Source of the DNA: Bacteroidales bacterium
Lineage (GTDB): Bacteria > Bacteroidota > Bacteroidia > Bacteroidales > UBA7960
DNA: 5,107 nucleotides
Direction of reading: 5' to 3'
Assembly: GCA_007128045.1 (NCBI GenBank)
Contig: SKYG01000044.1
Span: 1-5,107 of the forward strand
Below, piece by piece: positions 1 to 5,107 of this stretch. Under the pieces are notes generated by a model. The model had not been told where the DNA came from. It saw nothing but the letters and a program-made list of their open reading frames with translations, and did not search any database. A program made the translations under genes and the position numbers. Numbering within the stretch: position 1 is the first letter of the stretch; the number at the start of each line of letters is the position of its first letter.

Positions 1-719
1 AATTCCCTGTTCATCCTTTCGATATTCTCAACATATATTCCCTTGGGGCAGTCAAATTCACATCCGTATGTGTTGGAGCAAAACCCAAAATTCACGTCAT
101 CCATCTTTTTAACCATATTCTGTACCCGCTCAGCACCTTCTACCTTTCCTTGGGGCATCATGGCATATTGAGCAACTTTAGCTGCTACGAAGAGCATGGC
201 GCTGGAGTTTTTACAGGCTGCCACACAGGCGCCACATCCAATGCATACAGCTGCATCAAAGGCTTTGTCGGAGACTATTTTGCTTATCGGTATGTTGTTT
301 GCTTCCGGGGCTGAGCCGGTGTTGATACTGATAAAGCCTCCGGCATGCATCACCTTGTCGAAGGCCGTACGGTCTACCGAAAGGTCTTTGATAACAGGAA
401 AGGCCTTGGCGCGCCAGGGTTCCACCACGATGGTTTCACCATCTTTGAATTCACGCATATGCAATTCGCATGTTGTGGTATGACGTTTTGGCCCATGCGG
501 GCGTCCGTTGATAAACAGCCCACAACTGCCACAAATACCTTCGCGGCAGTCGTGCTCGAAGGTGACGGGCTCTGCGCCGGATTGTATCAATTGTGTGTTC
601 AGGTAATCGAGCATCTCCAGGAACGACATTTCCGGTGACACCTCTTTGAGTTCATAGGTTTCAAAACGACCTTTAGCAGTGGCATTTTTCTGTCGCCATA
701 TTTTGAGTCGGATATCCAT
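1..719 (-). CDS. sdhB: Succinate dehydrogenase/fumarate reductase iron-sulfur subunit, C-terminus cut by window edge
   Basis: Electron-transfer subunit of succinate:quinone oxidoreductase, moving electrons from the SdhA flavin to the SdhC haems on the cytoplasmic face of the membrane. Read on the minus strand from ATG at 719, the frame stays open for 239 codons to the window edge. An N-terminal plant-ferredoxin-type domain carries the [2Fe-2S] ligands C58, C63, C66 (motif CREGICGSCG) and C84. The C-terminal domain has C159, C162, C165 and C169 (CIGCGACVAAC), then C214, C220 and C224 followed by PKG. By family convention C159, C162, C165 and C224 hold the [4Fe-4S] cluster, and C169, C214 and C220 hold the [3Fe-4S] cluster, so every ligand is present. 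Related proteins are about 240-260 residues, so only a short tail is missing. The start lies 19 bp after the sdhA stop with no Shine-Dalgarno sequence, which fits co-transcription and Bacteroidota-style initiation. Succinate versus fumarate as the main direction cannot be told from sequence. Confidence 0.96.
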   Translation of the reverse strand, partial: MDIRLKIWRQKNATAKGRFETYELKEVSPEMSFLEMLDYLNTQLIQSGAEPVTFEHDCREGICGSCGLFINGRPHGPKRHTTTCELHMREFKDGETIVVEPWRAKAFPVIKDLSVDRTAFDKVMHAGGFISINTGSAPEANNIPISKIVSDKAFDAAVCIGCGACVAACKNSSAMLFVAAKVAQYAMMPQGKVEGAERVQNMVKKMDDVNFGFCSNTYGCEFDCPKGIYVENIERMNRE

Positions 720-738
720 ATTCTGATTTGTTAATGGG

Positions 739-2658
739 TTATTTGTAACTCCGTTCCTTGAGTTCCACGAATTCAAATGTCAGTTCTTCTTTGTGCAGCC
801 TGGCCTGTTTGCCCGGACCTGTATATTCCCATGCGGCAACATACGCATATTCCTGGTCGTTGCGTTTGGCTTCTCCCTGCTCTGTCTGGTATTCTTCACG
901 GAAGTGTGCTCCGCATGATTCTTTTCTGTCGAGCGCATCCTGGCACATCAGCCTGCCTACCTCAAAAAAGTCGGCTACGCGAACAGCCTTCTCCAGCTCC
1001 TGGTTATACTCCATGGCTGTACCAGGGATGCATACCTCTTTCCAGAACTCCTCTTCCAGCTGGTCGATCATTTGCATACCCTTCTTTAACCCGTCTTCAT
1101 TTCTGACCATGCCGCAGTAGTCCCAAAGTATCTTGCCCAATCGCTTATGGAATGATGTGGCTGTTTGTGTTCCCTTAATAGCCATGATGCGTTCAATCCG
1201 ATCCCTGACCTCATCTTCTGCCTGGGAAAATTCCTGTTTGTCGGTTTCAACCTTCGGGGTACGAATCTCATCGGCCAGGTAATCGCTTATGGTATAAGGC
1301 AGAATGAAGTATCCGTCGCCGGAGCACTGCATCAGTGAGCTGGCACCAAGCCTGTTGGCGCCCTGATCGGCAAAGTTGCTCTCACCCACGGCAAACAATC
1401 CCGGGATGGTGGTCATCAGGTTATAGTCGACCCATAACCCTCCCATGGTATAATGGGATGCCGGATAGATACGCATAGGCTCTGTATATGGATCATACCC
1501 GGTAATCTTTTCGTACATCTCAAACAGGTTTCCGTATTTGCCTTCGATGGCCTTCTTACCTTGTTTGCTGATGGCATCTGAAAAGTCGAGATACACGGCC
1601 AAACCAGTATCTCCAACTCCATAGCCGGCATCGCAACGTTCTTTTGCTGCCCTGGAGGCTACATCGCGTGGAACGAGGTTGCCGAAGGCCGGATAGCGGC
1701 GCTCCAGGTAATAATCGCGTTCACCAACAGGTATCTGACTGGCAGGGCGCTTATCGCCCTTTTCTTTGGGTACCCAAACCCGCCCATCGTTACGAAGCGA
1801 CTCTGACATCAGGGTAAGTTTGCACTGGTAGTCGTTTAATACGGGGATGCTGGTAGGATGGATTTGTATGAAGCTGGGGTTGGCGAACAATGCGCCGCGC
1901 CGGTGTGCATTCCAGGCTGCCGTTGCGTTACTGCCTAATGCCAGTGTTGATAAATAAAACACGGTACCATAGCCACCTGTTGCAAGTACTACTGCATGGG
2001 CCGCATGGCGTTCCAGCTCACCAGTAAGGAGGTTGCGGGCTATCACGCCGCGTGCCTTGCCGTCGATGACAACGATATCAAGTACATCACGACGGGTGAA
2101 AAGCTTTACGGTGCCTTTGGCAACCTGACGGTTCAATGAAGAGTACGTGCCCAGCAGGCATTGCTGCCCGGTTTGCCCTTTGGCATAATAGGTGCGTGAT
2201 ACCTGCACACCACCAAAGGAGCGGGTGTCGAGACCACCACCATAATCACGTGCAAACGGCACGCCAAGTGCGGCAAAGTGATCTATCACCAGGTTGCTCA
2301 CCTCAGCGGCCCTGTATACATTTCCCTCCCTGGCCCGGTAATCGCCGCCTTTAATCATATCATAAAACAAGCGATATACTGAGTCACCGTCATTCTTATA
2401 GTTTTTTGCTGCATTGATACCACCCTGAGCGGCCACAGAATGCGCTCGACGAGGAGAATCCTGGAAGCAAAATACCTTTACATTATAGCCCAGCTCACCC
2501 AGCGAACTGGCTGCTGAGGCCCCGGAAAGTCCTGACCCTACAACGATAATATCCAGCTTCTTTTTGTTGGCAGGGTTTACCAGACGCAAACTGTTCTTGT
2601 AGTTACTCCATTTTTCGGCCAGAGGTCCGGCTGGTATCTTTGAATCAAGCTTTTGCAT
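739..2658 (-). CDS. sdhA: Succinate dehydrogenase/fumarate reductase flavoprotein subunit
   Basis: Catalytic subunit interconverting succinate and fumarate in the TCA cycle, membrane-attached through SdhB and SdhC. The 639 residues match the usual length of this Bacteroidota/epsilonproteobacterial-type family. The FAD-binding domain begins at about residue 36 with the dinucleotide motif GSGLSG (41-46). H73, in RRAHSVAAQGG, is the expected covalent flavin attachment site. Substrate-site residues by family comparison are H267 (HPTS), R331 (PRDVASR, the catalytic proton-shuttle arginine), H402 (SHYTMGG) and R436 (GANRLGASSL). E426 (VGES) contacts the flavin in homologues. The C-terminal helical and capping region runs from about 466 to the end. 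The start at 2658 is chosen because the N-terminus (LDSKIPAGPLAEKW) looks like that of related proteins. The upstream CAAAGCA is A-rich, without a Shine-Dalgarno sequence. It ends in TAA 19 bp before sdhB. No frameshift or missing catalytic residue is visible. Confidence 0.98.
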   Translation of the reverse strand: MQKLDSKIPAGPLAEKWSNYKNSLRLVNPANKKKLDIIVVGSGLSGASAASSLGELGYNVKVFCFQDSPRRAHSVAAQGGINAAKNYKNDGDSVYRLFYDMIKGGDYRAREGNVYRAAEVSNLVIDHFAALGVPFARDYGGGLDTRSFGGVQVSRTYYAKGQTGQQCLLGTYSSLNRQVAKGTVKLFTRRDVLDIVVIDGKARGVIARNLLTGELERHAAHAVVLATGGYGTVFYLSTLALGSNATAAWNAHRRGALFANPSFIQIHPTSIPVLNDYQCKLTLMSESLRNDGRVWVPKEKGDKRPASQIPVGERDYYLERRYPAFGNLVPRDVASRAAKERCDAGYGVGDTGLAVYLDFSDAISKQGKKAIEGKYGNLFEMYEKITGYDPYTEPMRIYPASHYTMGGLWVDYNLMTTIPGLFAVGESNFADQGANRLGASSLMQCSGDGYFILPYTISDYLADEIRTPKVETDKQEFSQAEDEVRDRIERIMAIKGTQTATSFHKRLGKILWDYCGMVRNEDGLKKGMQMIDQLEEEFWKEVCIPGTAMEYNQELEKAVRVADFFEVGRLMCQDALDRKESCGAHFREEYQTEQGEAKRNDQEYAYVAAWEYTGPGKQARLHKEELTFEFVELKERSYK

Positions 2659-2795
2659 TGCTTTGTGTTTTACTTGTTTTGATCGTGTTGAAAGTTACTA
2701 TATTACCGCGTTTTGTATACGGATAGTCTTGTATTGCTTACCCCTGGCCTTTCAGCATTGAGCACCCCACTATAAGTTGGCTCTTTCGTGTCACG

Positions 2796-2825
2796 CAAAA
2801 TATGCATAGTAACGGAGAAGTCAAA
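2796..2825 (-). promoter_or_regulatory. Weak candidate promoter for sdhA-sdhB
   Basis: Read on the minus strand, TTTG (2825-2822) is followed after 19 bp by TATTTTG (2802-2796). This resembles the Bacteroidota primary-sigma pattern of TTTG, about 20 bp, then TAnnTTTG, but the -7 element is one base short. A start here would give an sdhA leader of roughly 130 nt. It might let sdhA-sdhB be expressed apart from sdhC. The match is imperfect and such AT-rich words occur by chance, so confidence is low. Confidence 0.22.
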
Positions 2826-2849
2826 CATTTGATAATCAACAATAATGTA

Positions 2850-2876
2850 TCAGCGAAAATCAGTGAGGTCAGCGAA
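2850..2876. repeat. Three short TCAG[C/T]GA repeats
   Basis: Three copies of a near-identical word stand in line: TCAGCGAA (2850-2857), TCAGTGAG (2860-2867) and TCAGCGAA (2869-2876). Their starts are 10 and 9 bp apart, close to one helical turn. From memory, degenerate arrays of TCAGCG/TCTGCG-like words are common between genes in Bacteroidota, and this could be a remnant of one. Alternatively they could be stacked same-face protein-binding sites. The repeats are directly visible; the interpretation is not. Confidence 0.5.
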
Positions 2877-2900
2877 GACATATTTTTCATAGCGGACTAA

Positions 2901-3572
2901 TCATTGGTGAATGAACAAAAAATAGATTGGGATGCTTGCAAATCCCACACTGATGATCAGGGCATATATAGTCCCAATAATTTTTATTGCTGGAGTGTAT
3001 TTGCTATGGTTTAATCCCAGCGATTGAAAGGCAGACTGAAATGCATGCTTCAAATGAAAGCCTAAAAAAACGAAAGAAACCAGGTAGATTCCTGAATACC
3101 AATAGTTTTTAAATAACACAACGGCCATCGCATAAAAGTCATGACCGTCTCGTGCATGATCAGGTACAGGTGCCAATCCGAGTTTCACAAAGAAAAAGTT
3201 TACCAGGTGGATAACCAGGAATACAAAAATGATGACACCCGTGTGAAACATAAACTTTGAGAATGCAGAGGTTTCAGTTTTCAGCGCCACGTGGTAACCC
3301 ACAGGCCTGGCTTTCTGGTTGCGTACCCATATAATGGTTCCAAGAATTATATGGATGATAAAGCCCGCGAACAAGAAGTACTCAACGACCTTGATCAGCG
3401 GGTTGGTGCTCAAAAACTCTACGGCTCTATCAAAAGCCTTCCCTCCATCTCCCATCAGCATTAGCAGGTTGGTAAGTAAGTGGGTACATAAAAACAACAT
3501 CAGAAATATCCCGGCCATAGCCATGATATATTTATGGCTTAATGATGAAAGGCTAAAAATGGACTTCTTCAT
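2901..3572 (-). CDS. sdhC: Succinate dehydrogenase cytochrome b subunit (b558 family, five helices)
   Basis: Membrane anchor of succinate:quinone oxidoreductase, binding two b-type haems and the quinone. At 223 residues it fits the single-subunit type B anchor (as in Bacillus SdhC and Wolinella FrdC), so no sdhD is needed. Five hydrophobic segments are visible at about residues 15-39, 62-84, 109-131, 158-180 and 196-220. Histidines lie in the first four: H31 (THLLTN), H74 (IIHIIL), H122 (VIHLVN) and H173 (GFHLKH). Their spacing resembles the four axial haem ligands of the family; H176 is an alternative for the last. The N-terminus MKKSIFSLSSLSHKYIMAM is typical of Bacteroidota members, supporting the start at 3572. 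It is the first gene of the operon, with a good promoter about 50 bp upstream and a TGA stop. The gene is visibly more AT-rich than sdhA, as expected for a hydrophobic protein. Confidence 0.96.
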   Translation of the reverse strand: MKKSIFSLSSLSHKYIMAMAGIFLMLFLCTHLLTNLLMLMGDGGKAFDRAVEFLSTNPLIKVVEYFLFAGFIIHIILGTIIWVRNQKARPVGYHVALKTETSAFSKFMFHTGVIIFVFLVIHLVNFFFVKLGLAPVPDHARDGHDFYAMAVVLFKNYWYSGIYLVSFVFLGFHLKHAFQSAFQSLGLNHSKYTPAIKIIGTIYALIISVGFASIPIYFLFIHQ

Positions 3573-3622
3573 GTGATAAAATTTACTTTACTTTGTATAA
3601 TACAGGTCTGATCTGTTGGCAA

Positions 3623-3654
3623 CAAATGTAGATTATTGACTGCTTATTTACAAA
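3623..3654 (-). promoter_or_regulatory. Bacteroidota-type promoter of the sdhCAB operon
   Basis: On the minus strand a TTTG -33 element (3654-3651) is followed after exactly 20 bp by TACATTTG (3630-3623). The latter is a full match to the TAnnTTTG -7 consensus of the Bacteroidota primary sigma factor. Transcription would begin at roughly 3615-3619, giving a leader of some 45 nt before the sdhC ATG at 3572. Element match, spacing and position all agree. The -33 element lies inside one inverted repeat (3644-3657), and a second, longer one stands just upstream (3663-3685), so repression or activation at this promoter is plausible. Confidence 0.72.
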
Positions 3655-3657
3655 TAA
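3644..3657. promoter_or_regulatory. Short inverted repeat overlapping the sdhC -33 element
   Basis: TTATTT (3644-3649) and its exact complement AAATAA (3652-3657) are separated by two bases. The right arm contains most of the minus-strand -33 TTTG. The CAAATAAT word here (3651-3658) recurs at 3679-3686 within the longer palindrome, so both could be sites for one dimeric regulator. Short AT palindromes also arise easily in AT-rich DNA, so function is unproven. Confidence 0.35.
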
Positions 3658-3662
3658 TCTGT

Positions 3663-3685
3663 TTATTTGAAATCTTTTCAAATAA
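3663..3685. promoter_or_regulatory. Perfect 10-bp inverted repeat in the divergent promoter region
   Basis: The arms TTATTTGAAA (3663-3672) and TTTCAAATAA (3676-3685) are perfect complements around a 3-base centre (TCT). The element sits 8 bp upstream of the sdhC -33 box and 41 bp before the pepP start, so it could be an operator acting on sdhCAB, on pepP, or both. In RNA read toward pepP it could also form a hairpin in the leader. No T run follows, so it does not look like a terminator. The palindrome itself is certain; its role is inferred. Confidence 0.55.
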
Positions 3686-3726
3686 TGCATAGTCAGGTCT
3701 TTCTGCTGAATGTAACAGCCATTATC

Positions 3727-5013
3727 ATGAAGTATGCCCCGATAGATTCCAGTTTGTTTGTACAAAACCGTGATCGTTTTAAACAATTAATGAAGCCCGG
3801 CTCTGTTGCATTTATACTTAGCAACGATCAGATGCCTTACAGCAGCGATCAGTTTTTCCCTTTCAGACAGCACCCTGATTTTTTTTACCTGACAGGCATC
3901 GATCAGGAAAAGAGCCTGTTAATGCTATTTCCTGATAGCCCGAATCCTGCCCTACGGGAAGTATTGTTCCTTCTTGAAACCAATGAGCACATCGCGGTAT
4001 GGGAAGGTCATAAATATACAAAAGATAAAGCTGCCACGGCCTCAGGCATTACATCTGTTTTGTGGCTGCCAGCTTTTGATGCCATGATGAAAGAAGCGAT
4101 GGCATATGCCGACTTTGTATATCTGAGTACGATAGAAAGCCCCAGGTATGCAGGCGAGGTAAACTACAGGAACCTCCGTTTTGTCAATGACCTGAAGGCG
4201 AGGTATCCTTTACATCATTACCTCAGAGCAACCCCTCTGATTACCGGCTTGCGGCTCGTTAAGTCTGAACTGGAACTCACTTTGATCAGAAAGGCCATCG
4301 ACATCACTACTGGTGCGTTCTTAAGGGTGTTAAACATGGTTAAACCCGGTGTTGCTGAATATGAGATCGAGGCAGAGATCATCCATGAATACATCAGCAA
4401 GCGGGCTACCGGGCATTCCTTTTATCCGATCGTTGCCTCAGGTGCCAGTGCCTGTGTATTACATTATACTGAGAATAACAAGATTTGCCAGGATGGTGAC
4501 CTGCTGTTGATTGATACCGGGGCAGAATATGCCAACTATGCAGGAGACTTGTCGAGGACATTCCCGGTAAACGGCAAATTTAGCAACAGACAGAAAGATG
4601 TCTACAATGCTTGTTTACGTGTGATGAAACAAGCCAGAAGTATGCTGGTGCCAGGAACCCATATCGATGCATATCATAAGGAGGTTATGAAGATTATGGA
4701 AGGTGAACTGGTTGGTCTTAAACTGCTTGCAAAACATGAGATTAAAAAGCAAGACCCTGCCAATCCAGCCATGAAGAAGTATTTTCCTCATGGCACATCC
4801 CACTTTATGGGACTTGATGTGCATGATGAGGGTCACCGGTTTGAGACTTTCCGCCCGGGTATGGTACTGTCATGTGAGCCAGGAATATACATCCAGGAGG
4901 AAGGAATAGGTGTCAGGATAGAAAACGATATCCTCATTACCAACGATGGCCCTGTAGACCTTACCGCTGATGCACCGGTAGAAGCGGAAGAGATAGAAGA
5001 ATTGTTGAACTGA
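3727..5013 (+). CDS. pepP: Xaa-Pro aminopeptidase (aminopeptidase P, M24B metallopeptidase)
   Basis: Cytoplasmic enzyme removing an N-terminal residue that precedes proline; 428 residues, usual for the family. An aminopeptidase P N-terminal domain spans about 1-135. The creatinase-like 'pita-bread' catalytic domain follows from about 180 to 408. The five dinuclear-metal (usually Mn) ligands are all present: D263 (LIDTGAEY), D274 (AGDLSRTF), H359 (HGTSHFMGLDVHD), E384 (CEPGIYI) and E399 (VRIENDI). H246 (VLHYTEN), H355, H366 and R397 match the conserved active-site residues of E. coli PepP. I place the start at ATG 3727 (MKYAPIDSSLF), because family members begin there. The frame extends upstream to a TTG at 3667, but that start lies inside the perfect inverted repeat and would add 20 residues unlike the family. 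No Shine-Dalgarno sequence or clear promoter was found. It is divergent from sdhC, with no evident functional link. Confidence 0.95.
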   Translation: MKYAPIDSSLFVQNRDRFKQLMKPGSVAFILSNDQMPYSSDQFFPFRQHPDFFYLTGIDQEKSLLMLFPDSPNPALREVLFLLETNEHIAVWEGHKYTKDKAATASGITSVLWLPAFDAMMKEAMAYADFVYLSTIESPRYAGEVNYRNLRFVNDLKARYPLHHYLRATPLITGLRLVKSELELTLIRKAIDITTGAFLRVLNMVKPGVAEYEIEAEIIHEYISKRATGHSFYPIVASGASACVLHYTENNKICQDGDLLLIDTGAEYANYAGDLSRTFPVNGKFSNRQKDVYNACLRVMKQARSMLVPGTHIDAYHKEVMKIMEGELVGLKLLAKHEIKKQDPANPAMKKYFPHGTSHFMGLDVHDEGHRFETFRPGMVLSCEPGIYIQEEGIGVRIENDILITNDGPVDLTADAPVEAEEIEELLN

Positions 5014-5043
5014 TTGTAACCCGGTAATCCACGGTATGTAGGG

Positions 5044-5070
5044 GATATCTCACTTCGTTCGATATGACAA
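5044..5070. repeat. Putative dispersed intergenic repeat after pepP
   Basis: Just 30 bp after the pepP stop lies a stretch with core TCTCACTTCGTTCGA, flanked by a small inverted repeat (ATATC at 5045-5049, GATAT at 5061-5065) and ending in TGACAA. From memory, close variants (an ATTTCTCACTTCGTTCGAAATGACA-like theme) recur between genes in many Bacteroidota and some other bacteria. The sequence here looks like one such copy. No copy number can be established from this window, since only one is seen. Confidence 0.45.
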
Positions 5071-5072
5071 AG

Positions 5073-5085
5073 ACCCCGTGGGGGT
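5073..5085. other. GC-rich hairpin with adjoining G-rich tract
   Basis: ACCCC (5073-5077) and GGGGT (5081-5085) form a perfect 5-bp stem with a 3-base loop. The plus strand stays strongly G-rich to about 5097, with GG and GGGG runs separated by single T bases. There is no T run after the hairpin, so it is not a standard intrinsic terminator for pepP, though it could slow polymerase. The G runs could in principle form a two-tier quadruplex. It adjoins the putative dispersed repeat and may belong to it. Confidence 0.3.
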
Positions 5086-5107
5086 GGTGGGGTGGTGTTG
5101 GAGGCCG

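Larger units (their letters stand above)
2738..2890 (-). other. Unproven 50-codon ORF between sdhC and sdhA
   Basis: An ATG at 2890, 10 nt after the sdhC stop, opens a frame of 50 codons ending in TAA at 2738. The predicted peptide starts MKNMSSLTSLIFADTLLLII. It is largely hydrophobic to about residue 33, with a lysine at 21, and then has a short basic, polar tail, so a single membrane segment is conceivable. I recognise no family. Against it: an open frame of this length is not rare by chance, there is no ribosome-binding signal, it overlaps the TCAG[C/T]GA repeat cluster that could explain part of its composition, and I know of no standard fourth Sdh subunit at this place. It is recorded as a candidate only, not as a confident gene. 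Confidence 0.15.
2659..2900. other. Long intra-operon gap between sdhC and sdhA
   Basis: This 242-bp stretch separates two genes that normally act as one operon, whereas the sdhA-sdhB spacing is 19 bp. I see no rho-independent terminator (no strong hairpin followed by a T run in the minus-strand reading direction), so read-through from sdhC is plausible. It contains a cluster of three TCAG[C/T]GA repeats (2850-2876), a weak promoter-like pair on the minus strand (2796-2825) and an uncharacterised 50-codon ORF (2738-2890). The final 50 bases before sdhA are A-rich in the coding direction, typical of a Bacteroidota leader. The gap could be an internal regulatory region, a site where a small repeat element inserted, or simply unconstrained sequence. 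Confidence 0.7.

Noticed and set aside
196..638. Plus-strand frames opposite sdhB
   Set aside because: They lie antisense to a gene with all its iron-sulfur ligands in frame, show no recognisable domain, and are shadows of minus-strand coding bias.
758..1120. Plus-strand frames opposite the 3' part of sdhA
   Set aside because: Low-complexity, serine-rich translations with no domain, antisense to a fully conserved gene.
2758..2784. GAGC...GCTC hairpin in the sdhC-sdhA gap as a terminator
   Set aside because: The stem is only four clear base pairs with a large loop, and no T run follows in either direction.
3596..3601. A perfect TATAAT on the plus strand as a pepP promoter
   Set aside because: No TTGACA-like element lies at the right distance upstream, and the Bacteroidota primary sigma factor uses TAnnTTTG rather than TATAAT, so this is most likely chance in AT-rich DNA.
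3635..3669. ATTG followed after 23 bp by TTTATTTG as a pepP promoter
   Set aside because: The -7 element breaks the TA dinucleotide, the spacing is at the long extreme, and the region is better explained by the palindromes and the minus-strand promoter.
3583..3786. Minus-strand 67-residue frame upstream of sdhC
   Set aside because: It covers the sdhC promoter, the palindromes and the start of pepP, and its translation has no recognisable family features.
3573..5013. A functional partnership between pepP and the sdh operon
   Set aside because: They are merely divergent neighbours and nothing in their biochemistry links them; a shared regulator is possible but not shown.
1..5107. A defence island, mobile element or new multi-gene system
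   Set aside because: All four substantial genes are well-known housekeeping genes with intact catalytic motifs; no transposase, integrase, CRISPR array or unknown large protein is present.

Overview
The window looks like a piece of a Bacteroidota (Bacteroidetes) chromosome. It carries a truncated succinate dehydrogenase / fumarate reductase operon on the minus strand and, divergently on the plus strand, one complete Xaa-Pro aminopeptidase gene. The phylum call rests on four points: the sdhC-sdhA-sdhB order with a single five-helix cytochrome b subunit; the protein sequences themselves; the lack of Shine-Dalgarno sequences before all four genes; and a Bacteroidota-type promoter (TTTG-N20-TACATTTG) before sdhC. 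From memory of related proteins, a Chitinophagia/Sphingobacteriia-like member seems plausible, but that rank is a guess.

Layout from left to right: positions 1-719 hold the iron-sulfur subunit SdhB, cut by the window edge so that only its extreme C-terminus is missing. Positions 739-2658 hold the flavoprotein SdhA. A 242-bp gap (2659-2900) follows, unusually roomy for the inside of an operon; it holds a short degenerate repeat cluster, a weak promoter-like match and an unproven 50-codon ORF. Positions 2901-3572 hold the membrane cytochrome SdhC. The 154-bp divergent intergenic region (3573-3726) holds the sdhC promoter and two AT-rich inverted repeats, one of them perfect with 10-bp arms. Positions 3727-5013 hold pepP. 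The last 94 bases hold an intergenic-repeat-like element and a G-rich hairpin.

Together sdhC, sdhA and sdhB encode a complete succinate:quinone oxidoreductase. SdhA oxidises succinate at a covalently bound FAD, SdhB carries electrons through three iron-sulfur clusters, and SdhC passes them through two haems to the quinone pool (menaquinone in most of this phylum). The aminopeptidase is a housekeeping peptide-processing enzyme with no evident functional tie to the operon. I see no defence system, mobile element with a transposase, CRISPR array, tRNA or rRNA, and no convincing undescribed system. The most interesting signals are the palindromes in the divergent promoter region and the contents of the sdhC-sdhA gap.
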